From Allochromatium humboldtianum (GTDB lineage Bacteria; Pseudomonadota; Gammaproteobacteria; Chromatiales; Chromatiaceae): a stretch of 64,000 bases of DNA. Positions 35,851 to 50,700 of the stretch are shown here, one piece after another. A program made the translations under genes and the position numbers. Positions within the stretch are counted from its first letter, which is position 1. Each line of letters begins with the position of its first letter. Below the pieces are notes generated by a model that was not told the origin of the DNA, made no database searches, and was given only the letters and a program-made list of their open reading frames with translations. The stretch covers positions 124,001-188,000 of the forward strand of contig NZ_JABZEO010000004.1 in the NCBI RefSeq assembly GCF_013385175.1, written 5' to 3'.

Positions 35851-36705
35851 ATGGCCACAACGCCAGGAATCGGCGCTCCGTCACGGGTCTTGATCGATGG
35901 CCGGCCCGGTGATCGGCTTTCGATTCTCGACCGGGCGCTGCACTACGGGGATGGTCTGTTCGAGACCATCCGTCTCGCCGCCGGCTATCCCTGTCAGTGG
36001 CAGCGCCACATGGATCGGCTGATCCTGGGCGCGGAGCGTCTCGGCATCGACATGCCCGACACCGCGCTGCTCGCGGCCGAGGCCGCCGAAGTGACCTGGG
36101 GGCAGCGTGAGGGCATCCTCAAGCTGATCCTCTCGCGCGGCGAGGGCGGACGCGGTTATGCGCCACCTGTGCCAGCCGTGCCCCGGCGTTTGTTCCTGAC
36201 CTATCCCTTGTCGTCCGCGCAGGGGCGTGACTGGCGTCAGGGCGTGGCCGTGCGCTACTGTCAGACACCCGTCTCGATCAATCCGGTGCTCGCCGGCATC
36301 AAGCATCTCAACCGCCTGGACTCGGTCCTGGCGCGCGCCGAATGGAATGATCCGTCCGTCGCCGAGGGGCTCATGTTCGAGTCCACCGGCGAACTGGTCA
36401 GCGGCACCATGACCAATGTCTTTCTCTGGGATGGTCGCTGTCTGATGACGCCGCCGGTCGATCGCGGCGGCATCGCCGGCACCGTGCGCGGTCTGACACT
36501 GGAACTCGCGGCGCGTCTGGGGATCGATTGTCTGGTCACGCGCCTCGATCGTGCCGCGCTCGATCAGGCGCGCGGACTCTTTCTGACCAATTCGATCGTC
36601 GGCGTCTGGCCCGTGCGCGAGCTGGGCGGACGCCGGTTCGATTTGGCTCAACTTCCTTGGAATCTGCTCGATCGGCTGTATCAGGCCGCCTGTACGCCGG
36701 GGTGA
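35851..36705 (+). CDS. pabC: Aminodeoxychorismate lyase PabC
   Basis: 284-residue fold-type IV PLP enzyme. The Schiff-base Lys is in LAGIKHLNRLD, with HYGDGLFETIR near the N-terminus and ESTGELVSGTMTNVF. It releases pyruvate to give 4-aminobenzoate for folate. Its place between fabF and mltG is conserved in Gammaproteobacteria and supports pabC over the similar branched-chain aminotransferases. Confidence 0.95.
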   Translation: MATTPGIGAPSRVLIDGRPGDRLSILDRALHYGDGLFETIRLAAGYPCQWQRHMDRLILGAERLGIDMPDTALLAAEAAEVTWGQREGILKLILSRGEGGRGYAPPVPAVPRRLFLTYPLSSAQGRDWRQGVAVRYCQTPVSINPVLAGIKHLNRLDSVLARAEWNDPSVAEGLMFESTGELVSGTMTNVFLWDGRCLMTPPVDRGGIAGTVRGLTLELAARLGIDCLVTRLDRAALDQARGLFLTNSIVGVWPVRELGGRRFDLAQLPWNLLDRLYQAACTPG

Positions 36706-36713
36706 TCGACCTG

Positions 36714-39435
<2,722 letters not shown>

Positions 39436-39452
39436 ACTGGAGGATCGAGCGG

Positions 39453-39821
39453 ATGGGCACCCCCAATCCCATGGGCGGACTCGGTGGTCAACAACGCATC
39501 CTGAGCTTCGCCATCAAGGACAAGAGCAACCTCTACGCCTCCTACATGCCCTTCATCAAGAATGGCGGACTCTTCATCCCCACCAACAAGAGCTATCAGC
39601 TCGGCGACGAGATCTTTCTGCTGCTCCAGTTGATGGAGGAACCCGACCGCATCCCGGTCGCCGGACGTGTGGTCTGGATCACGCCCGCCGGGGCCGAGGG
39701 CAACCGCGCCGTCGGGGTCGGCGTGCAGTTCAACGATCAGGACAAGGGGGCGACCCGACGCAAGATCGAAGACTATCTGGCCGGCTCGCTCGCCTCCGAG
39801 CGTCCGACCCATACTCTGTGA
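39453..39821 (+). CDS. pilZ: Type IV pilus assembly protein PilZ
   Basis: 122 residues with the pilus-type PilZ pattern (ILSFAIKDKSNLYASYMPFIKNGGLFIPT, RVVWITPAGAEGNRAVGVGVQF). It lacks the RxxxR cyclic-di-GMP site, as does Pseudomonas PilZ, which works by bridging FimX and PilB. TGGAGG precedes ATG 39453. The pabC-mltG-tmk-holB-pilZ order is conserved. A FimX-like gene is in this window (16445-18502), which strengthens both calls. Confidence 0.94.
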   Translation: MGTPNPMGGLGGQQRILSFAIKDKSNLYASYMPFIKNGGLFIPTNKSYQLGDEIFLLLQLMEEPDRIPVAGRVVWITPAGAEGNRAVGVGVQFNDQDKGATRRKIEDYLAGSLASERPTHTL

Positions 39822-39841
39822 GTCGAGGATCGCTCTCAAGC

Positions 39842-41761
<1,920 letters not shown>

Positions 41762-41776
41762 GGCGAGACGCGCGAA

Positions 41777-41814
41777 CAGTGGGCGGTCCAGTCAGCACGA
41801 CCCGCCGACCACTG
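41777..41814 (+). other. nifH-nifD intercistronic hairpin
   Basis: CAGTGGGCGGTC (41777-41788) can pair imperfectly with GACCCGCCGACCACTG (41799-41814). Such a structure after nifH commonly protects its message, fitting the higher need for iron protein. Base pairing is imperfect, with a small bulge. Confidence 0.45.
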
Positions 41815-41878
41815 AACCCTGACGATTGAATTTCATGCCGGGAGTCCGCGAATTGGCGGCACGGCGGGAGAATCCACA

Positions 41879-43333
41879 ATGGCGACATTGACTCGCGACG
41901 AGGCTCAGGCACTCATCCAGGAAGTGCTCGAAGCCTATCCGGAAAAGGCGAAGAAGGATCGCGCCAAGCACTTGGCCGTCAACGATCCTTCGGTCGAGCA
42001 GTCCAAGAAGTGCATCATCTCCAACCGCAAGTCCCAGCCGGGCGTCATGACCATTCGCGGTTGTGCCTACGCCGGTTCCAAGGGCGTGGTCTGGGGTCCG
42101 ATCAAGGACATGGTCCACATCTCGCACGGTCCGGTCGGCTGCGGCGCCTACTCGCGCGCCGGACGCCGCAACTATTACGTCGGTCACACCGGCGTCAACG
42201 TCTTCGGCACCATGAACTTCACCTCGGACTTCCAGGAGAAGGACATCGTCTTCGGCGGCGACAAGAAGCTCGAAAAGCTCATCGACGAGATCAACGCGCT
42301 CTTCCCGCTGGTCAAGGGCATCAGCGTCCAGTCCGAGTGCCCCATCGGTCTGATCGGCGACGACATCGAAGCCGTGTCCAAGAAGAAGGGCAAGGAACTC
42401 GACAAGCCAATCGTGCCGGTGCGTTGCGAAGGCTTCCGCGGCGTCTCCCAGTCGCTCGGCCATCACATCGCCAACGACGCTGTCCGTGACTGGGTCATCG
42501 GCAACCGCGACGGTGATACCTCGTTCGAGGCCGGTCCCTACGACGTGGCCGTGATCGGCGACTACAACATCGGCGGCGACGCCTGGGCTTCGCGCATCCT
42601 GCTCGAAGAGATGGGTCTGCGCGTGGTCGCCCAGTGGTCCGGCGACGGCACCCTGTCTGAGATGGAGCTGACCCCCAAGGTCAAACTCAACCTCATCCAC
42701 TGCTACCGCTCGATGAACTACATCAGCCGCTTCATGGAAGAGAAGTACGGGATTCCGTGGATGGAATACAACTTCTTCGGCCCGACCAAGATCGCCGAGT
42801 CGCTGCGCAAGATCGCCGCCTTCTTCGACGAGACCATCCAGGCCAACGCCGAGAAGGTCATCGAGAAGTACAAGGCCGAGTACGACGCCATCATCGCCAA
42901 GTACCGTCCGCGCCTGGAAGGCAAGAAGGTGATGCTCTACGTCGGTGGACTGCGTCCGCGTCACGTCGTCGGCGCCTACGAAGACCTGGGCATGGAAGTG
43001 GTCGGCACCGGCTACGAGTTCGCGCACAACGACGACTACGACCGCACCATGAAGGAAATGGGCGAGGCGACGCTGCTCTACGACGACGTCACCGGCTACG
43101 AGTTCGAGGAATTCGTCAAGAAGGTCAAGCCCGACCTGATCGGCTCCGGCATCAAGGAGAAGTACATCTTCCAGAAGATGGGCGTGCCTTTCCGCCAGAT
43201 GCACTCCTGGGATTACTCCGGCCCCTATCACGGCTATGACGGCTTCGCCATCTTCGCTCGTGACATGGACATGACCGTGAACAATCCCTGCTGGAACAGC
43301 ATGCAGGCCCCCTGGCTGAAGTCAGCCGCCTGA
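41879..43333 (+). CDS. nifD: Nitrogenase molybdenum-iron protein alpha chain NifD
   Basis: 484 residues. P-cluster ligands Cys62 (IRGCAYAG), Cys88 (GPVGCGAYS) and Cys153 ([10 protein letters not shown]), and FeMo-cofactor ligands Cys274 ([10 protein letters not shown]) and a His in [13 protein letters not shown], are all present. It is 117 bases after nifH and 146 bases before nifK. Confidence 0.99.
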   Translation: MATLTRDEAQALIQEVLEAYPEKAKKDRAKHLAVNDPSVEQSKKCIISNRKSQPGVMTIRGCAYAGSKGVVWGPIKDMVHISHGPVGCGAYSRAGRRNYYVGHTGVNVFGTMNFTSDFQEKDIVFGGDKKLEKLIDEINALFPLVKGISVQSECPIGLIGDDIEAVSKKKGKELDKPIVPVRCEGFRGVSQSLGHHIANDAVRDWVIGNRDGDTSFEAGPYDVAVIGDYNIGGDAWASRILLEEMGLRVVAQWSGDGTLSEMELTPKVKLNLIHCYRSMNYISRFMEEKYGIPWMEYNFFGPTKIAESLRKIAAFFDETIQANAEKVIEKYKAEYDAIIAKYRPRLEGKKVMLYVGGLRPRHVVGAYEDLGMEVVGTGYEFAHNDDYDRTMKEMGEATLLYDDVTGYEFEEFVKKVKPDLIGSGIKEKYIFQKMGVPFRQMHSWDYSGPYHGYDGFAIFARDMDMTVNNPCWNSMQAPWLKSAA

Positions 43334-43350
43334 GCCTGATTCGGAAATAT

Positions 43351-43407
43351 GAACCGCCAGGGCGCGAAGGACTGAGAGCCATCGAAAGCCCAGCGCCTGA
43401 GCGGTTC
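43351..43407. repeat. REP-like palindromic intergenic repeat, copy 2 (nifD-nifK gap)
   Basis: GAACCGCCAGGGCGC (43351-43365) and GCGCCTGAGCGGTTC (43393-43407) are inverted arms (12 of 15). The outer arm matches the copy in the fabH-fabD gap (32265). Here it lies inside an operon. Confidence 0.65.
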
Positions 43408-43479
43408 CAAAAACCAATTTCCAGGATTCCCAACTTGATGTCGTCGTCCGCGGATTAGCGGCGCGGCAGGAGCACCCCC

Positions 43480-45051
43480 ATGAGCCAGACCGTCGATAAG
43501 ATCAAGCCTTGCTACCCGCTGTTCCGTGACGCGGACTATGTCGAGAACCTCGCCAAGAAGCGCGAGCTGGTCGAAGAAGCGCCCTCGATGGACAAGATCG
43601 AGGAGACCTTCGCCTGGACCACCACCAAGGAATACCAGGAGCTGAACTTCAAGCGCGAAGCGCTGACCATCAACCCGGCCAAGGCTTGTCAGCCGCTCGG
43701 TGCGGTGCTGTGCGCGCTCGGCTTCGAGAAGACCCTGCCCTATGTGCATGGTTCGCAGGGCTGCGTGGCCTATTTCCGCACCTACTTCAACCGCCACTTC
43801 AAAGAGCCGGTCGCCTGTGTGTCGGACTCCATGACCGAAGACGCGGCGGTGTTCGGCGGTCAGAAGAACATGTTCGACGGTCTGGAGAACGCCAAGGCGC
43901 TCTACAAGCCCGAGTGCATCGCGGTCTCGACCACCTGTATGGCCGAGGTCATCGGTGACGACCTCAACGCCTTCATCGGCAACGCCAAGAAGGAAGGGCA
44001 CATTCCCGAGGAATTCCCGACCCCGTTCGCGCACACCCCGAGCTTCGTCGGCAGCCACACCACCGGCTGGGACAACATGTTCGAGGGCTTCCAGCGCTAT
44101 TTCACGCTCAACGAGATGGACGACAAGGTCGTCGGCTCCAACGGCAAGATCAACATCGTGCCCGGATTCGAGACCTATCTCGGCAACTACCGCGTCATGC
44201 ACCGCATGATGCAGGAGATGGGCGTCGGCTACAGCCTGCTGTGCGACCCGACCGAGGTGCTCGACACCCCGGCCGACGGCGAGTTCCGCATGTATGCCGG
44301 CGGCACCCCGATCGCCGACATGAAGGACGCGCCCAACGCGATCGACACCCTGCTGCTCCAGCCCTGGCAGTTGCCCAAGACCAAGAAGTTCGCCGAGATC
44401 ACCTGGAAGCACCCGGTCAGCCACATCAACATCCCGATGGGTCTAGAGTGGACCGACGAGTTCCTGATGACCGTTTCGCGTCTGACCGGCAAGGAGATCC
44501 CCGAGTCGCTGGCCAAGGAGCGCGGTCGTCTGGTCGACATGATGACCGACAGCCACACCTGGCTGCACGGCAAGAAGTTCGCGCTCTACGGTGACGCTGA
44601 CTTCGTGCTGGGTCTGACCAAGTTCCTGCTGGAGCTGGGCGCCGAGCCGACCCACATCCTCTGCAACCACGCCAACAAGCGCTGGAAGAAGGAAGTGGAA
44701 AAGGTGCTGGCTTCCTCGCCCTACGGCGCCGGCGGCACCGTCTACATCGGCGCTGACCTCTGGCACCTGCGTTCGCTGTGCTTCACCGACAAGCCGGATT
44801 TCCTGATCGGCAACAGCTACGGCAAGTTCATCCAGCGCGACACCCTCCACAAGGGCAAGGAGTTCGAGGTGCCGCTGATCCGTCTCGGCTTCCCGATCTT
44901 CGACCGTCATCACCTGCATCGCATGACGACCCTGGGCTACGAGGGCGCCATGTACATGCTGACGACCATCGTCAACGCGGTGCTGGAGCGTCTGGACGAA
45001 GAGACCCGCGAGATGGGCGTGACCGACTTCAACTACGACCTGGTGCGCTAG
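43480..45051 (+). CDS. nifK: Nitrogenase molybdenum-iron protein beta chain NifK
   Basis: 523 residues. P-cluster ligands Cys70 (NPAKACQPLGA), Cys95 (GSQGCVAYF) and Cys153 (TTCMAEVIGDD), and Ser188 (HTPSFVGSH), fall at the canonical positions. It pairs with NifD in the heterotetramer. A GGCAGGAG ribosome site precedes ATG. Confidence 0.99.
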   Translation: MSQTVDKIKPCYPLFRDADYVENLAKKRELVEEAPSMDKIEETFAWTTTKEYQELNFKREALTINPAKACQPLGAVLCALGFEKTLPYVHGSQGCVAYFRTYFNRHFKEPVACVSDSMTEDAAVFGGQKNMFDGLENAKALYKPECIAVSTTCMAEVIGDDLNAFIGNAKKEGHIPEEFPTPFAHTPSFVGSHTTGWDNMFEGFQRYFTLNEMDDKVVGSNGKINIVPGFETYLGNYRVMHRMMQEMGVGYSLLCDPTEVLDTPADGEFRMYAGGTPIADMKDAPNAIDTLLLQPWQLPKTKKFAEITWKHPVSHINIPMGLEWTDEFLMTVSRLTGKEIPESLAKERGRLVDMMTDSHTWLHGKKFALYGDADFVLGLTKFLLELGAEPTHILCNHANKRWKKEVEKVLASSPYGAGGTVYIGADLWHLRSLCFTDKPDFLIGNSYGKFIQRDTLHKGKEFEVPLIRLGFPIFDRHHLHRMTTLGYEGAMYMLTTIVNAVLERLDEETREMGVTDFNYDLVR

Positions 45052-45061
45052 TCGGGAGTCT

Positions 45062-45096
45062 GGAACCTGAAGCGTCCTCCCGACGCTTCGGGTTCC
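45062..45096 (+). terminator. Strong hairpin after nifK
   Basis: GGAACCTGAAGCGTC (45062-45076) pairs with GACGCTTCGGGTTCC (45082-45096) over 15 positions, one a G-U pair, with a 5-base loop. No T-run follows. It probably trims or protects the nifHDK message and lowers expression of the accessory genes behind it. Confidence 0.5.
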
Positions 45097-45129
45097 CGTG
45101 TCCGAACCGAGAAACGAGGCGAGATCCCG

Positions 45130-45348
45130 ATGCCCAACGTGATGATTCGCAAGAACGACGCCGGAGACCTGCTCTTCTACGTCGCCAAGAAGGACATGGA
45201 GGAGACCATCGCCTCCGTGGAGACCGATACATCCGAGACCTGGGGCGGCGAGGTGGTGCTGACCGACGGATCGCGCTGGTACATCGATCCGATCAGCCCG
45301 CCGCCCAGCTTTCCGACCACCCTGCGCTTCAAGCGCGGGGACGAGTGA
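45130..45348 (+). CDS. nifT: Nitrogen fixation protein NifT/FixT
   Basis: 72 residues starting MPNVMIRKNDAGDLLFYVAKKDMEE, the NifT family pattern. It follows nifK in most diazotrophs; its role is unknown and it is dispensable in Klebsiella. Confidence 0.92.
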   Translation: MPNVMIRKNDAGDLLFYVAKKDMEETIASVETDTSETWGGEVVLTDGSRWYIDPISPPPSFPTTLRFKRGDE

Positions 45349-45369
45349 ACCGAACACAGGAGACATCCC

Positions 45370-45570
45370 ATGGCCCTGAAGATCGTCAAGGAACTCTGCA
45401 CCGCCTGCGGCGACTGCGAACCCGTGTGCCCGACCATGTCCATCACGCCCTTCAAGGGCGTCTACAAGATCGACGCCAGCACTTGCAGCGAATGCGAGGG
45501 TGACGGCGAGCCCGGCACCCCGCAGTGCATGGAAGCCTGCATGGAAGACGACTGCATCGTTCCGGCCTGA
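45370..45570 (+). CDS. 2[4Fe-4S]-type ferredoxin of the nif operon
   Basis: 66 residues with one clear CTACGDCEPVCP motif and a second, spread set (CSECEGDGEPGTPQCMEAC) with an insertion between cysteines. It resembles nif-linked ferredoxins that carry electrons for nitrogenase or cofactor assembly. It starts 21 bases after nifT. Confidence 0.9.
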   Translation: MALKIVKELCTACGDCEPVCPTMSITPFKGVYKIDASTCSECEGDGEPGTPQCMEACMEDDCIVPA

Positions 45571-45576
45571 GCCGGA

Positions 45577-45618
45577 TGCCCCTCTCCCCAACCCCTCTAC
45601 CACAAGGGGAGAGAGGCT
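45577..45618. repeat. Palindromic CCTCTCCCC...GGGGAGAG intergenic repeat
   Basis: CTCTCCCC (45582-45589) and GGGGAGAG (45606-45613) enclose AACCCCTCTACCACAA. The sequence is of the kind dispersed widely between genes in Gammaproteobacteria. Here it lies between the ferredoxin gene and nafY. Confidence 0.6.
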
Positions 45619-45657
45619 CAAGACCACTGATCCAACGCCACCAGCAGGGGACACGAC

Positions 45658-46365
45658 ATGGCCACCACCACGCTCACCGAGGACATGGCACTGCGCATCG
45701 GCCTGGCCGCGCGGACGCTGCCGGACACCGATCCAGCGCGACTGCTGCGGGTGCTGGCCGAACTCGTCGGATTGCCGCCGAGCGCCGAGCGGCTGGCTAC
45801 GGTCAGGGTCAAGGATCTGAAGCAGGCCGGTGACGGCGAATTCGCCCATCTCGATCAGAGCGAACTCAGGGCGGCGCTGGCCATCCTCCAGGGCGAGGGC
45901 GTCGAGCAGCCCGACCCACCGCCCGCCGTCGAACCCTATGCCGAAGGCGACATGCCCGACTCAATCCGCGTGGCCTGTGCCTCGGATCACGGCGAGGAAC
46001 TCGACGGGCACTTCGGCGCCGCGCGCCGCTTCCTGATCTATCAGGTCTCGGCGAGCGAGATCCGCCTGATCGATGTGCGCACGGTCGACGAGTCCCAGGC
46101 CGGCTATGACCGCAACGCCTATCGCGCCGGACTGATCGCCGACTGTCAGGTGCTCTATGTCGCTTCCATCGGCGGTCCGGCGGCGGCCAAGGTGGTCAAG
46201 CGCGACATCCATCCGATCAAGGACACGCTGGGTGGCCCGATCCGCGAGCGCTTGCAGGCGCTGCAAGGCATCCTCGCCGGCAAGGCGCCGCCCTGGCTGG
46301 CCAAGGTCATGGGCCATGCGCCCGAGGCACGGGTGCGGTTCGAGCGCGAAGAGGCCGAGGCATGA
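45658..46365 (+). CDS. nafY: NafY-type nitrogenase accessory / FeMo-cofactor-binding protein
   Basis: 235 residues, close to Azotobacter NafY (243). An N-terminal helical domain (1 to about 95) of the kind that docks apo-dinitrogenase is followed by a NifX/NifB-type cofactor-binding domain (IRVACASDHGEELDGHFGAARRFLIYQV, with the His of GHFG, and DCQVLYVASIGGPAAAKVV). It holds or delivers FeMo-cofactor to NifDK. Its stop overlaps the next start (ATGA). Confidence 0.88.
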   Translation: MATTTLTEDMALRIGLAARTLPDTDPARLLRVLAELVGLPPSAERLATVRVKDLKQAGDGEFAHLDQSELRAALAILQGEGVEQPDPPPAVEPYAEGDMPDSIRVACASDHGEELDGHFGAARRFLIYQVSASEIRLIDVRTVDESQAGYDRNAYRAGLIADCQVLYVASIGGPAAAKVVKRDIHPIKDTLGGPIRERLQALQGILAGKAPPWLAKVMGHAPEARVRFEREEAEA

Positions 46366-46631
46366 TCGAGTCCATCCAGATCCAGCAGATCGCCGAGATC
46401 GTCCGCCGCGCCGGTCTCAACGACCAGACGCTCTCGGTCCTGCGCGAACATTTCAGCGATCTGCATTTCAGCTACTGTCTGGACGATGAGCTGGGCGCCG
46501 ACGAGCCCTTTCTCGCCGACGAGGATTTCAACCTCTATCTGGTCGACGGGCGCGCGCACTGTCTGAAGCTCACGCGCGATCCCGAGTGCGCGACCGGGCT
46601 GCTGCTCGCGGAGGTCGAGGCCCATGCCTGA
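46362..46631 (+). CDS. nif-linked small protein, DUF6129-like
   Basis: 89 residues, acidic, without membrane segments. Two Cys (SYCLDDE; RAHCLKL; RDPECATG) may bind a metal. It resembles small conserved proteins found between nafY and other nif genes. It is translationally coupled to nafY (ATGA) and overlaps the next gene by 8 bases, so its product probably works with NafY. Function is unknown. Confidence 0.65.
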   Translation: MIESIQIQQIAEIVRRAGLNDQTLSVLREHFSDLHFSYCLDDELGADEPFLADEDFNLYLVDGRAHCLKLTRDPECATGLLLAEVEAHA

Positions 46632-47586
46632 GACGTCGAGCGCCCAGACATCAGCCGCCGGCGCCGACCCGAGCGTGCGGCTTGCCCAAGTGTGTCAGGA
46701 TCTGACCGCCGGCGCCGGAATGGACGCACTGCTGGCGGCGGTTCAGTCCGAACGGCCCGATCTGGAGATCCGGCACGTCATGACCCGCGCCGGCTGGCAC
46801 CGGCTCGGCGGGGTGGTGGATCTGGAGGGCAACCGCATCGCCCACAACCTCGCCGAGTGGGCCGAGTCCGAATCGGGCGGCGATGTCGATGAACTGCTGT
46901 TCAAGCTCTCCGACGTCCGGTATTTCGCTACACGCCTCAACGGACGCACGCATTATCTGGTCGCCCCGACCGGTTCGCTGGCGCGCGACTTCATCCAGAT
47001 CGAGATCGAGGAGCTGCAAGAGGTCATCGACCGCACGCTCACGGACCCGGACTGGTTCCCCGAGAGCCTGGCCGAGTTCGTCGATCCGTTCGAATTTCCG
47101 CGTCTCGAACCTGAGCCGATCGGAGAGCCGCGTTTCCTGTTCCGACGCCTGACACACATTCCGGATCTGATCGGCTCGCCCGATGCCGGTCCCAAGCTGC
47201 GGCGTTTCCTCGATGACTGGGATCGCAGCTCGACCGCCGAATCCGAATCCTTCTGCCATCATTGGGTGCTGGCGATCCGCGAGTACCTGGATCGCGACGG
47301 CGAGGGACGGATGAGCGCCAAGCCGGTCTCGGCGCTGACCGGCCGCATCCCGGCGCTGCCGGACGGAGAGGTCGCACGCGGCGCGAAGCTGGCCAATCAG
47401 ATCCACGGCTTCGACCGCGAGGCCGGCTATCCCTTCGCTTGGTACTTCCACATGCTCACCAGCCGCGAGGTCTCGCACAAGCTGGCCGAGGCCGTCCATG
47501 CCGATCTCATGGGCGCCTACGACTATCTGCCGGCGCGTGACCTCAAAGTCCTGCGCGACTGGTATCGCGAACCCTATGGGCTGTGA
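46624..47586 (+). CDS. Conserved nif-linked protein of unknown function
   Basis: 320 residues, soluble, no recognised motif or signal peptide. It has an N-terminal Ala/Ser-rich stretch, a beta-rich part (HRLGGVVDLEGNRIAHNLAEW; RTHYLVAPTG) and a helical C-terminus (YPFAWYFHMLTSREVSHKLAEAVHADLMGAYDYLP). It overlaps the small gene before it by 8 bases and is the last gene of the nifH transcript by position. Coupling suggests an accessory role in nitrogenase maturation or protection, which is inference. Confidence 0.6.
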   Translation: MPETSSAQTSAAGADPSVRLAQVCQDLTAGAGMDALLAAVQSERPDLEIRHVMTRAGWHRLGGVVDLEGNRIAHNLAEWAESESGGDVDELLFKLSDVRYFATRLNGRTHYLVAPTGSLARDFIQIEIEELQEVIDRTLTDPDWFPESLAEFVDPFEFPRLEPEPIGEPRFLFRRLTHIPDLIGSPDAGPKLRRFLDDWDRSSTAESESFCHHWVLAIREYLDRDGEGRMSAKPVSALTGRIPALPDGEVARGAKLANQIHGFDREAGYPFAWYFHMLTSREVSHKLAEAVHADLMGAYDYLPARDLKVLRDWYREPYGL

Positions 47587-47770
47587 ACCCGCTCGATTCG
47601 CCGTCTCACTCTCGCCAGCCAAAATTGCGTTACGCAACCGGGTGTAGCACTATTCGCTCAACAGCGCGCTCGTGTTCACCAATATTGACTGACCTCCGTC
47701 ATTGATCGTTCTTGTCGGTGCCATCGAGAATCGCGCGTCAGCCGTGCCATCTCAACCGTCGAGAGCCTAG

Positions 47771-50700
47771 ATGGATGTATCGACCATCCCCGAGGAGGCG
47801 GATCCCTCCAAGGGGAGTGCATCGTCTCAGGGCGATGCATTGACCAATCCTGGATACCAAACCACGCGCGACATGCGCGAAGCCTTGTGCGGGCGCGAGG
47901 AACTCTACCATCTCATCTTCAATCAGGCCGGCGACGCCATCGAGTTGATCGACGCTGAGACGCTGCGCTTCATCGAGGTCAACGACGCTGTTTGCCGGCT
48001 GTTGGGGTACGAGCGCGATGAACTGATGCATCTGTCGCTGCTCGACATCCAGGCCGATCCGGACGAGGCCGGCATACGCGCGAATCTGGCCTGGTTGTCG
48101 CAGACCGGCGGTAAGCTTCGCCTCGAGAGTCGCCATCGCCGCAAGGATGGCGGTATCCTCGATGTGCAGGTCAGCGTGCAGGCATTCCGGCTGCATGACC
48201 GCGACTGTTTCGTCGGCGTCTGGCACGATAGCGGAACCGAAACAGCCGCCAGGACGGCGCTGGTCGACGAGGCCGAGTGGCGACGCGCACTGATCGAGCA
48301 TTCACGTGACGGCATCGCCATCTTCGATCACGAGCATCGACTCATCGAGGCCAATCCGAAGTTCGCCGAGCTGCTCGGCTATACCCCGGACGAGCTGATC
48401 GGCCTGCATTCCTGGGACGTCGACGCCAAGGCCACCGAAGCCGACATCCGCGCCGGATTCGCCGATCCGCTCGCGGTCAACACGCTGATCCAGACCCGTC
48501 ACAGACGCAAGGACGGCCGCCTCTATGACGCCGAGGTCAGCATCCAGGGCGCGCACATCGGGGGCCGCAACGTCTTCATCAGCAGCACACGCGACATCAG
48601 CGCCCAGAAACGCGCCGAGCAGGCCTTGCGCGAGAGCGAGGAGCGCTACCGCAGTCTGGTGGAGAGCCTGCCGGACATCGTCTATTCCTTCTCCGACAAG
48701 CGCGGCGGGGTCGTTTGGTCTGAGCGCGTCGAGGCCGTGCTCGGTTACAGTCTCGCTGAGCTCAAAGCCAATCCCTATCTGTGGAATCAATCGATCCATC
48801 CGGATGATCGCTCCAGAGTGCAGGCCGTGATCGCCGCCTTCAAGCAGGGCGCCCATTTCGATCTGGAATATCGCATCCAGGATCGTTGGGGCCACTGGCA
48901 CTGGCTGCGCGATCGCTCCATCCAGCGGCGAGTGGTCGGCGACGAGGTCATCATCGACGGTCTGGCGAGCGACATCACCGAACACAAGCGGGCCGAACAG
49001 GCGCTGGTCGAAGCCAAGCTCACCGCAGAGGCCGCCACGGCCGCAAAGAGCGACTTCCTGGCCCACATGAGCCATGAACTGCGCACGCCCCTGAACGCGG
49101 TCATCGGGCTGACCCAAGTGCTGGAACAGGCCGACCTGCCGCCGGAACAGTGTTCGCTGGTACAGCGCATCCGGCTCGCCGGTCGGGCCATGCTCCAGAT
49201 CAGCAACGACATCCTGGATCTGGCCAAGATCGAGGCCAATCAGCTCGCCATCGAGTCGCGTCTCTGTACGCTGAGCGGATTGCTGCAACGGCTCGAATCG
49301 CTCCATGGCGAGGCGGCGCGCGCCAAGGGACTGGCGCTGGAGATCGCGCCTGCACCGGCGTTGAGCGGTCGGGTGCTGACCGATCCGCTGCGTCTGGAGC
49401 AGATCCTGACCAACCTGATCAGTAATGCCGTCAAGTTCACCGATCAGGGGGCGGTGCGGGTCGGGATCGAGCCGCTGGCCATCACCGAGCAGAGCGCCTG
49501 TCTGCGTTTTCGGGTCGAGGACACCGGCATCGGCATTGCGCCCGAGGCGCTGGAACATCTGTTCACACCCTTCGCCCAGGCCGATTCCAGCATCACACGC
49601 CGCTTCGGCGGTACAGGGCTGGGATTGTCGATCAGCAAGCGTCTGGTCGAGCTCATGGGCGGCGCCATCGGTGTCGAGAGCCGTGAAGGGCAGGGCAGTA
49701 CCTTCTGGTTCGAGCTGGTCCTCGAGCGCGTGGCCGCCGGAGCGGACGACCTGTCTGAGGCGACCCTGGCGCCGCGTCCGCGCGGCCGGCGTCTGGAGGG
49801 GTTGACCGTGCTGGCGGTCGACGACAACACCTCGAATCTGGAGGTCATCACACGGTTGCTGGCGCTGGAAGGAGCGAATGCCGTTCCGGCGCGCCATGGT
49901 CGGGAGGCATTGGAACAGTTGCAGGCGCATCCATGGCGTTTCGATGCCGTCCTGATGGATGTGCAGATGCCGGTGATGGATGGGTTGAGCGCGACCCGCG
50001 CCATTCGTCAGGAACTGAAACGGCCGGCGCTGCCCGTGATCGCCCTGAGCGCCGGTGTACTGCGCGAGGAACAGCAACGTGCACGCGAGGCCGGCTGCAA
50101 CGATTTCCTGGCCAAGCCGGTGGAACTGGAGCATCTGGTCGAGCGGCTGCTGCGCCGGGTCGGCGCCCGGGTCTCAGCGTCCGCTCCTCCGGAACACGAA
50201 CCAGACGCGACCGATCGCTCCGAGTCATCCGCTCCGCTTCCCAGCCCCGTACCTGGAATCGACCCCGAGCGCCTCGCCCAGCTCACTCAGGGCGATCCGG
50301 CACTCACACGGCGCCTGCTGTGCCGTTTCCTCTCCGATATCGACGACATTCCCCGTCTGGTTCAGACCGATCTGGCGCAGGGTGCATGTGCGAGTGCCGC
50401 CGCGCGTTTGCATGGCCTGCGCGGTGCAGCAGCGAATCTCGGTGCGATGGAGCTGGCCCGGCGCGCGGGTGCGCTGGAAGAGACCGTCAAGACGGATGGT
50501 CCGGTCGATGAGGCGGCACTCACTGCGCACGCGACCCGGTTCGATGAATGCTTCGCGACCCTGCATCGTGAACTCATGGTCTATCTGGGCGAGCAGGCGC
50601 CGGCCAGACCGCTTCCGTCTGCATCGGAGAGCGCGGCGTCCGTGACCACCCTGGATGCCGACAAACTCCATCGTTTCCGTGCCGCCTTGAGCGCCAATCG

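Noticed and set aside
48302-50134. 610-residue minus-strand frame opposite the hybrid kinase
   Set aside because: Antisense shadow of a clearly conserved kinase; no start context or family match.
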